From Betaproteobacteria bacterium (GTDB lineage: Bacteria > Pseudomonadota > Gammaproteobacteria > Burkholderiales > Sulfuriferulaceae), in the NCBI GenBank assembly GCA_003455595.1, contig DMQT01000012.1, positions 1 through 13,105 of the forward strand: 13,105 nucleotides of DNA, given 5' to 3'. The notes beneath the pieces were generated by a model. That model did no database searches. It had not been told where the DNA came from and worked only from the letters and a program-made list of their open reading frames with translations. This document shows, in pieces, positions 7,825-13,105 of this stretch. A program made the translations under genes and the position numbers. Within the stretch, counting starts at the first letter, position 1. Each line of letters starts with the position of its first letter.

Positions 7825-7829
7825 GGAGA
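7825..7829 (+). promoter_or_regulatory. Ribosome binding site for sucA
   Basis: GGAGA lies 7 bases before the GTG at 7837, in the 24-bp gltA-sucA gap. The nearby ATG at 7841 is out of frame, so the GTG is the likely start. Confidence 0.6.
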
Positions 7830-7836
7830 AAATCTT

Positions 7837-10578
7837 GTGAATGAATGGCAGGTCGACTCGGCTTTTTTCTCTGCAAACGCGCCGCTGCTGGAGGCCATGT
7901 TCGAGCGCTATCAAAACGATCCGGCCAGTGTTACCGCCAGCTGGCGCACCTGGTTTGAAACGCTGCCCGCAGTCGCAGTCGCAGTCGCACCGCCCGCTGT
8001 AGCGCCTTGCGACGCCCGTCAGGTGGGGGTGCTACAACTTATCAACGCGTATCGCTTTCTCGGCGTGCGCCACGCCAGTCTCGATCCGCTCAAGCGCTTT
8101 CCCCGCCTCGATGTGCCAGAGCTCGACCCGGCGCATTACGGGTTGACGGCAGACGACGCCGCACGCGAATTCGATACCGGCTCGCTGGTGGCGCCGCCGC
8201 GTGCCACGCTGACGGACATTCTCGCCATTTTGCGACGCACTTATTGCGGCAGTCTGGGTGCGGAGTACATGTACATCTCGGACAATGTGCGCAAGCGCTG
8301 GCTGCAGAACCGGCTCGAAGGGTGTCTTGCTACGCCGCAGTTTAATGCCGTCCAGAAAATGCAGATTTTGCAACAGCTGACCGCTGCCGAAACGCTGGAA
8401 AAATTCTTGCACACGCGCTATGTCGGGCAAAAGCGCTTCTCGCTGGAAGGCTCGGAAACGCTGATCCCGATGTTGCAAGGTCTGATCGAAGGTGCCGCCG
8501 CCAATGGCGCGCAGGAAATCGTGCTGGGCATGGCGCACCGGGGACGTATCAACGTGCTGGTCAACGTGCTGGGCAAGCCGCTGGTGCAGATATTCAAGCC
8601 GGATACCAATAACGACGATGGTGCGCTCGCGGGCGATGTGAAATACCACCAGGGGTTTTCAACCGATGTGGCGACGCCGCATGGCACGGTGCATCTGGCG
8701 CTGGCGTTCAACCCGTCGCATCTGGAAATCGTGCATCCGGTGGTGCGCGGCTCAGTGCGTGCGCGCCAGCAACGGCGCGGCGACCACGATGGTACCGAAG
8801 TGGTGCCGGTAATTCTGCACGGCGACGCGGCGTTTTCCGGTCAGGGCGTGGTAATGGAAAGCCTCAACATGTCGCAGACGCGCGGCTTCAGCAATGGCGG
8901 TGCGATTCATATCGTCATCAACAACCAGATCGGCTTCACCACCTCGGACCCACGCGATACACGTTCTTCGCTGTATTGCACAGACGTCGCCAAAATGATC
9001 GAAGCGCCGGTGCTGCACGTCAACGCCGACGACCCGGAAGCGGCGCTGTTAGCCATCCAGATTGCGCTCGATTACCGGCGCGAATTCCGTAAAAACTTCA
9101 TCATCGACCTGGTGTGCTTCCGCCGCCACGGCCATAACGAGCAGGATGAACCCGCTGTCACACAGCCGTTGATGTACCACAAGATTGCCGAGCATCCTGG
9201 TACGCGGACTTTGTACGTCCAACAACTGGCGACACAGGGCGTACTGAGCGAAAGCGACGCGTTGGCGCTGGTGATCGACTATCGGGCACGGCTGGAAACC
9301 GAAGAGCGCATCGTGGCACCCGCCGTATCGCTGTACAAACGCGCCAATGCCGCTAACTGGAAAGCTTATCGGGGCGTGAACTGGCGGCAGACAGCGGATA
9401 CCAGTCTGGCTTTGACCCAATTGCGCACGCTGGCGGAAAAAATTACTCACGTACCCGACGGCTTCAGTCTGCATCCGCGTGTGGCCAAAATTCTTGCCGA
9501 CCGGCGCGAGATGGCGGCGGGTAATTTACCGCTGGATTGGGGCATGGCGGAAACACTGGCCTATGCCAGTCTGTTGCGTGACGGGTATCCGATCCGCCTG
9601 TCCGGGCAGGACAGCGGGCGCGGCACGTTTGCCCACCGTCACGCGGTGCTGCACGACCAGCAACGCGAGCGCTGGGATGCAGGTGAGTACGTGCCGCTGC
9701 AACACATTTACCCGAATCAGCCGCACTTTATCGTGATCGATTCGCTACTGTCCGAGACGGCCGTGTTGGCGTTCGAATACGGTTATGCGACCGCCGAGCC
9801 TGACGAACTGGTGATCTGGGAAGCGCAATTCGGCGACTTTGCCAACGGCGCGCAGGTGGTAATTGATCAGTTCATTGCCAGCGGCGAAGCCAAGTGGGGC
9901 CGATTGTGCGGCCTCACGCTGTACCTGCCGCATGGGCAGGAGGGGCAGGGACCGGAGCACTCGTCCGCGCGGCTGGAGCGCTTCATGCAACTGTGTGCCA
10001 ACGACAATATCCAGGTGTGCCAGCCCACCACGGCGGCGCAGATGTTCCACCTGATTCGGCGTCAGATGCTGCGGCCGTACCGCAAGCCGCTGGTGGTGAT
10101 GACACCGAAAAGCCTGCTGCGCGCCAAACAGGCGAGTTCGACATTGGCCGGGTTTACCGATGGCGGTTTCAACGTGGTCATCGGCGAAACTGCGGCGTTG
10201 GATGACATACGCGTGCGGCGTGTGGTGGCATGCAGCGGTAAAGTCTATTTTGACCTGCTCAACGCGCGCCAGGAACGCGGCATCGAGGACATCGCCCTGA
10301 TTCGCGTTGAACAGCTTTATCCTTTTCCACGGGAAGAATTCAGCGCCGAACTGGTGCGTTATCCCAATGCGGCTGAACTGGTGTGGGCGCAGGAGGAACC
10401 GCAGAATCAGGGTGCCTGGTATGCCATCGGCCACCACTTGCGCGATTGCATGCCCGCCGAGCTAAACTTGAATTACGCCGGTCGTTCCTTTGCCGCATCG
10501 CCCGCCGTGGGCTACCCCGAAGTATTCGAAGCGCAACGCCAGGCGCTCATAGACGAGGCTCTGAAACATGCTGATTGA
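7837..10578 (+). CDS. sucA: 2-oxoglutarate dehydrogenase E1 component (thiamin-diphosphate dependent)
   Basis: This 913-residue E1 decarboxylates 2-oxoglutarate and transfers the succinyl group to the lipoyl arm of E2. It opens with the E1o N-terminal segment ([16 protein letters not shown], then SWRTWF), used in characterised enzymes to dock on E2. Thiamin-diphosphate and active-site motifs follow: [11 protein letters not shown] with His234, [10 protein letters not shown] with His271, [10 protein letters not shown] with Asp330, and INNQIGF with Asn362. FNPSHLEIV and GHNEQDEP are also present. The transketolase-like pyrimidine domain begins near [11 protein letters not shown], and the C-terminal E1o domain is complete. 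It is slightly shorter than E. coli SucA (933 residues), mostly in the N-terminal linker, which holds an Ala-Val hexanucleotide repeat. The GTG start has a good Shine-Dalgarno. The 3' end overlaps sucB by 11 bp. Confidence 0.97.
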   Translation: MNEWQVDSAFFSANAPLLEAMFERYQNDPASVTASWRTWFETLPAVAVAVAPPAVAPCDARQVGVLQLINAYRFLGVRHASLDPLKRFPRLDVPELDPAHYGLTADDAAREFDTGSLVAPPRATLTDILAILRRTYCGSLGAEYMYISDNVRKRWLQNRLEGCLATPQFNAVQKMQILQQLTAAETLEKFLHTRYVGQKRFSLEGSETLIPMLQGLIEGAAANGAQEIVLGMAHRGRINVLVNVLGKPLVQIFKPDTNNDDGALAGDVKYHQGFSTDVATPHGTVHLALAFNPSHLEIVHPVVRGSVRARQQRRGDHDGTEVVPVILHGDAAFSGQGVVMESLNMSQTRGFSNGGAIHIVINNQIGFTTSDPRDTRSSLYCTDVAKMIEAPVLHVNADDPEAALLAIQIALDYRREFRKNFIIDLVCFRRHGHNEQDEPAVTQPLMYHKIAEHPGTRTLYVQQLATQGVLSESDALALVIDYRARLETEERIVAPAVSLYKRANAANWKAYRGVNWRQTADTSLALTQLRTLAEKITHVPDGFSLHPRVAKILADRREMAAGNLPLDWGMAETLAYASLLRDGYPIRLSGQDSGRGTFAHRHAVLHDQQRERWDAGEYVPLQHIYPNQPHFIVIDSLLSETAVLAFEYGYATAEPDELVIWEAQFGDFANGAQVVIDQFIASGEAKWGRLCGLTLYLPHGQEGQGPEHSSARLERFMQLCANDNIQVCQPTTAAQMFHLIRRQMLRPYRKPLVVMTPKSLLRAKQASSTLAGFTDGGFNVVIGETAALDDIRVRRVVACSGKVYFDLLNARQERGIEDIALIRVEQLYPFPREEFSAELVRYPNAAELVWAQEEPQNQGAWYAIGHHLRDCMPAELNLNYAGRSFAASPAVGYPEVFEAQRQALIDEALKHAD
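7969..7989 (+). repeat. Hexanucleotide tandem repeat (GCAGTC)x3 + GCA in sucA
   Basis: Three exact GCAGTC copies plus a partial fourth encode an alternating Ala-Val run between the E2-docking N-terminus and the rest of SucA. A change of one unit would alter linker length by two residues without a frameshift. It may simply reflect a low-complexity linker. Confidence 0.6.
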
Positions 10579-11662
10579 TGTCAAAACCCCCGAGTTGTCC
10601 GATTCCATCACCGAGGGCACGCTGCTGGAGTGGCACAAACAGCCCGGCGATACAGTGGCGCGCGATGAAACCCTGATCGATCTGGAAACCGACAAAGTCA
10701 TTCTGGAAATCTCGGCACCCGCCAGCGGCGTGCTGGTGGAAACCCTGCGTGACAACGGCGCCGTGGTGCATGCAGGTGAAGTCATCGCGCGTATTGATGA
10801 CGGCACGGCTGAGGTTGCCGTAGCGCCTGCAGCCAAACCGGTTGCTGCGCCGCCGGTTGCCCGGACGGTACAGGCGGTGGTACCCGTGCCGGTAACGGTT
10901 ACACCTCAACCTGACACCGTGCCCAGGCTTGTCGCACCGCCCGCCGTTGACCTGCGCCAGGGACGCAGCGAGCGCCGCACCCCGATGACGCGCCTGCGAG
11001 CGCGCATCGCCGAGCGCCTGGTGGCAGCACAGCATACGGCCGCGATTCTCACCACGTTTAACGAAGTGAACATGCAGCCAGTGATGGATTTGCGGGCGCG
11101 CTATCAGGCTGATTTTCAGCGCGAACACGGCATCAAGCTGGGTTTTATGTCGTTCTTTGTAAAGGCCGCCGTGCTGGCTTTGCAGCAGTTTCCCATCGTC
11201 AACGCACGTATCGACGACAGCGACATTGTGCATCAGGACTACTACGATATCGGCATTGCCGTCTCCACCAGCCGCGGCCTGGTGGTACCGATTTTGCGCG
11301 ATGCTGATTGCAAGAACTTCGCCGAGATCGAACGCGCCATTGCTGATTTCGCCCAGCGCGCCGAAGCACTGGAACTGACGCTGGAAGAACTCAGCGGCGG
11401 CACGTTTTCGATCAGCAACGGCGGCGTGTTCGGCTCGTTGCTCTCCACCCCGATACTCAATCCACCGCAGTCCGCCATACTTGGCATGCATACCATCCAG
11501 CAACGCCCGATTGCCGAAAACGGCCAGGTCGTCATCCGTCCGATGATGTATGTGGCGCTGTCGTATGACCATCGCCTGATTGACGGGCGCGACGCAGTAC
11601 GCTTTCTGGTCGAAATGAAAACTGCACTGGAAGACCCGACGCGGCTGATGTTGGGGATTTAA
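10568..11662 (+). CDS. sucB: 2-oxoglutarate dehydrogenase E2 (dihydrolipoamide succinyltransferase) lacking the E3-binding domain
   Basis: This 364-residue E2 transfers succinyl groups from its lipoyl arm to CoA and forms the core of the 2-oxoglutarate dehydrogenase complex. The lipoyl domain (about 1-78) has lipoylation site Lys43 in LETDKV. A linker rich in Ala, Pro and Val (about 79-132) leads straight to the catalytic domain, which begins at [12 protein letters not shown] (133) and ends with DHRLIDG (His335 and Asp339 catalytic). Bacterial E2o proteins normally carry a peripheral-subunit-binding domain (about 35-40 residues, motif like SPAxRxLxxE and GTGxxGRxTKxD) between these parts. None is present here, and the protein is about 40 residues shorter than E. 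coli SucB (405). The linker DNA has no frameshift that would hide it. GAGG lies 9 bases before the ATG, and sucA overlaps by 11 bp. No E3 gene follows. Confidence 0.96.
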   Translation: MLIDVKTPELSDSITEGTLLEWHKQPGDTVARDETLIDLETDKVILEISAPASGVLVETLRDNGAVVHAGEVIARIDDGTAEVAVAPAAKPVAAPPVARTVQAVVPVPVTVTPQPDTVPRLVAPPAVDLRQGRSERRTPMTRLRARIAERLVAAQHTAAILTTFNEVNMQPVMDLRARYQADFQREHGIKLGFMSFFVKAAVLALQQFPIVNARIDDSDIVHQDYYDIGIAVSTSRGLVVPILRDADCKNFAEIERAIADFAQRAEALELTLEELSGGTFSISNGGVFGSLLSTPILNPPQSAILGMHTIQQRPIAENGQVVIRPMMYVALSYDHRLIDGRDAVRFLVEMKTALEDPTRLMLGI

Positions 11663-12528
11663 AAAGCTTGGCTATCCTGGCCATGCTTTTGCGCTGCCTC
11701 CCACGCCAGTAGCGCGGCTTTCCTGTCCGCACCCCAGTAGTAGTTACCAATTTCGCCGCTTTCGCGTATCACCCGATGACATGGGATGAGCAGGGCAATG
11801 CGGTTTTTTGCGATGGCGCTGCCGACTGCGCGCTGTGCACCGGGTACGTTTGCCATTCGCGCCAGCTGGCTATAAGACACAGTGGTACCCGAGGCGACGT
11901 TGAGCAGCGCTTCCCATACCTTGAGCTGGAAATTGGTGCCGCGCAGCATCAAATGCAAAGGCCGTGTTTGCGTTGCAGCGTCAAACATTGTCGCGCCAAA
12001 TTGCTGTGCTTTCGCCTGATCCGGCACAAATGCCGCAGCGGGCCAGTCTTGCTTGAGTGCAGCCAGCGCGTCGGTTGTGTCGGTGTGTTGCAGAAACCCG
12101 ATATGGCAGATGCCCCGTCCTGTCCATGCAATCAGAGCGTCGCCAAATGGCGTGGGCGCGGTGCCATAACGGATCGCCAATCCAGCACCGCCGCGCTTGA
12201 TTTCACCGGGCGACATGGCCTCGCACGTCACCATCAGGTCATGCAGACGCCCCGGACTCGACAAGCCCGCGTCCAGTGTGACGGATAGCACATCAGATGA
12301 TTCGCGCAAAGCCTGTTTGGCGTATTGCTTGGTCACATACTGCAAAAACCGTTTGGGCGAGACGCCAGCCCATTCCGAGAAAATTCTTTGCAGGTGAAAT
12401 TCGCTCAGCCCGAGGCTGTCGGAAATTTCATTGAGCGTGGGTTGGCGCCGGGCATGGCTGCGGATAAAGGCAATGGCGCGCGCAACCATTTCATATTGCC
12501 TTGCCTGGTCTGCAACGGGGTTACGCAT
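11659..12528 (-). CDS. Ada-like protein: AraC-type HTH fused to O6-alkylguanine-DNA methyltransferase
   Basis: This 289-residue protein has an AraC-family DNA-binding domain (about 13-110) with two helix-turn-helix segments ([19 protein letters not shown] and a second around 75-100). A methyltransferase domain (about 115-280) follows. The latter carries TTVSYSQLA, the [13 protein letters not shown] helix, and IPCHRVI with acceptor Cys250, which would irreversibly take the alkyl group from O6-alkylguanine. The zinc/Cys phosphotriester-repair domain at the N-terminus of E. coli Ada is absent, so the protein cannot be switched on by that known route. It may repair DNA and regulate by another cue. 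The start at 12528 overlaps the transporter gene by 8 bp, implying coupling. The stop overlaps the sucB stop on the opposite strand. I leave the symbol blank because it is neither true ada nor plain ogt. Confidence 0.92.
   Translation of the reverse strand: MRNPVADQARQYEMVARAIAFIRSHARRQPTLNEISDSLGLSEFHLQRIFSEWAGVSPKRFLQYVTKQYAKQALRESSDVLSVTLDAGLSSPGRLHDLMVTCEAMSPGEIKRGGAGLAIRYGTAPTPFGDALIAWTGRGICHIGFLQHTDTTDALAALKQDWPAAAFVPDQAKAQQFGATMFDAATQTRPLHLMLRGTNFQLKVWEALLNVASGTTVSYSQLARMANVPGAQRAVGSAIAKNRIALLIPCHRVIRESGEIGNYYWGADRKAALLAWEAAQKHGQDSQAF
11661..11690. terminator. Bidirectional intrinsic terminator between sucB and the Ada-like gene
   Basis: AAAAGCTTGGC (11662-11672) pairs with GCCATGCTTTT (11680-11690) over 11 positions with one T-T mismatch and a 7-base loop. 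On the plus strand the 3' arm ends in TTTT. On the minus strand the hairpin is followed by TTTTTAAAT. It begins at the sucB stop and lies in the last codons of the opposing gene, a fitting place to stop both transcripts. The GC core is modest (6 GC pairs), so efficiency may be partial. Confidence 0.55.
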
Positions 12529-13105
12529 TGCCGGGCGCCCTGCGCGGCAACAGCGCCGCCGGATTGAAGCCGGTGACCAAGGCCGTGCCGACGATGACGA
12601 TGCACGAACCGGCGATCATGCCCCAGCTAATGATTTCACCCAGAAACAGGCTGCCCCACAGCATGCCGAAAACCGGAATCAGGAAGGTGACCGTGAGCGC
12701 GGAGGTCGCCCCGATGTCCCGGATCAGCCGGAAATAGAGCAGAAACGCAATGCCGCTACAGACGATACCCAGGACAACGACCGCCAGCACGGCGCCCGCG
12801 CCCGACGATGCCGAAACCGGTGCAAAGGGAACGGCGGGCGCGATGACCAGCGTTGCCGCCCACATGCTGCCATGCGCGTTGGAAAAGCTGTCCACCGACT
12901 TTGCGGTCTTCGCATAGGTCGTGGCGATGCCATAGGAGAATGCGGCCAGCAGCGCTGCTGCGACGGCGATTCCGGCACCCCGTTGTGCGCTTAAATGGTC
13001 AACACCAACCACCAGGCCAACGCCGATGATACCCAGTCCCAGCACGCTGCGCCCATTCAGCGCATGGCGCGACCACACTGCGCCGATCACCGCGCCCCAT
13101 ATGGG
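12521..13105 (-). CDS. EamA/DMT-family membrane transporter, C-terminal part (5' end outside window)
   Basis: The frame is open from the right edge to a stop at 12521-12523, giving 195 visible residues that start PIWGAVIGAVW. It is highly hydrophobic, with about six membrane helices: the end of the first EamA repeat plus the complete second repeat (AAALLAAFSYGIATTYAK through LTVTFLIPVFGMLWG and FLGEIISWGMIAGSCIVIVGTALV). The conserved FLGE near the final helix is typical of the drug/metabolite transporter superfamily. Full-length members have 10 helices and about 290-300 residues, so roughly 100 residues are missing. The substrate cannot be predicted; many relatives export amino acids or metabolites. 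The stop lies inside the start region of the Ada-like gene (8-bp overlap), so the two are probably co-transcribed. Confidence 0.9.
   Translation of the reverse strand, partial: PIWGAVIGAVWSRHALNGRSVLGLGIIGVGLVVGVDHLSAQRGAGIAVAAALLAAFSYGIATTYAKTAKSVDSFSNAHGSMWAATLVIAPAVPFAPVSASSGAGAVLAVVVLGIVCSGIAFLLYFRLIRDIGATSALTVTFLIPVFGMLWGSLFLGEIISWGMIAGSCIVIVGTALVTGFNPAALLPRRAPGNA

Noticed and set aside
6448..7914. Long antisense open frame (488 codons) opposite gltA
   Set aside because: It lies opposite a gene with all citrate synthase catalytic residues. Its translation is rich in His, Arg, Gln and Val and shows no recognisable domain, as expected of a GC-rich shadow frame.
10547..11572. Antisense open frame (341 codons) opposite sucB
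   Set aside because: Low-complexity composition (His, Arg and Gly rich) with no domain. The plus-strand sucB is unambiguous.
12431..12994. Plus-strand open frame (187 codons) opposite the transporter
   Set aside because: Its translation is strongly charged and low in complexity, while the minus strand encodes clear EamA membrane helices.

Overview
This window is a chromosomal segment from a Gram-negative proteobacterium, most likely a betaproteobacterium. The order sdhCDAB-sdhE-gltA-sucA-sucB, the SdhC/SdhD membrane anchors and the hexameric-type citrate synthase are typical of that group. Placing it in Nitrosomonadales-like lineages is only an inference from gene order and protein character. 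I see no RNA genes, insertion sequences, phage genes or CRISPR arrays. No stretch without a gene exceeds 239 bases.

Left block (1-1682, minus strand): a two-component / cyclic-di-GMP signalling cluster. In transcription order it holds a REC-HD-GYP phosphodiesterase, a single-domain REC protein, and the first 23 codons of a third gene that leaves the window.

Divergent intergenic region (1683-1921): the only real regulatory space in the window. It holds a plausible sigma70-type promoter for the metabolic operon, flanked by two inverted repeats, and a 9-bp direct repeat around a second TATAAT box.

Central block (1922-11662, plus strand): one tightly packed TCA-cycle operon of about 9.7 kb. It encodes a single-domain malic enzyme, the four subunits of succinate dehydrogenase, the SdhE flavinylation factor, citrate synthase, and the E1 and E2 components of 2-oxoglutarate dehydrogenase. 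Genes overlap by 1-11 bp or are separated by 4-24 bp, so translational coupling is likely. Together the products make citrate, convert 2-oxoglutarate to succinyl-CoA, oxidise succinate to fumarate with electron delivery to quinone, and decarboxylate malate to pyruvate. Two features are unusual. The E2 protein (SucB) has no peripheral-subunit-binding domain between its lipoyl and catalytic domains, and no E3 (lpd) gene follows it.

Right block (11659-13105, minus strand): a convergent pair made of a partial EamA/DMT-family transporter and an overlapping Ada-like AraC-HTH/O6-alkylguanine methyltransferase. The stop codons of sucB and the methyltransferase gene overlap, and a hairpin with A and T flanks at the junction looks like a bidirectional terminator.

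The window is mostly core metabolism. I found no clear undescribed system; the best lead is the E3-binding-domain-less 2-oxoglutarate dehydrogenase E2.
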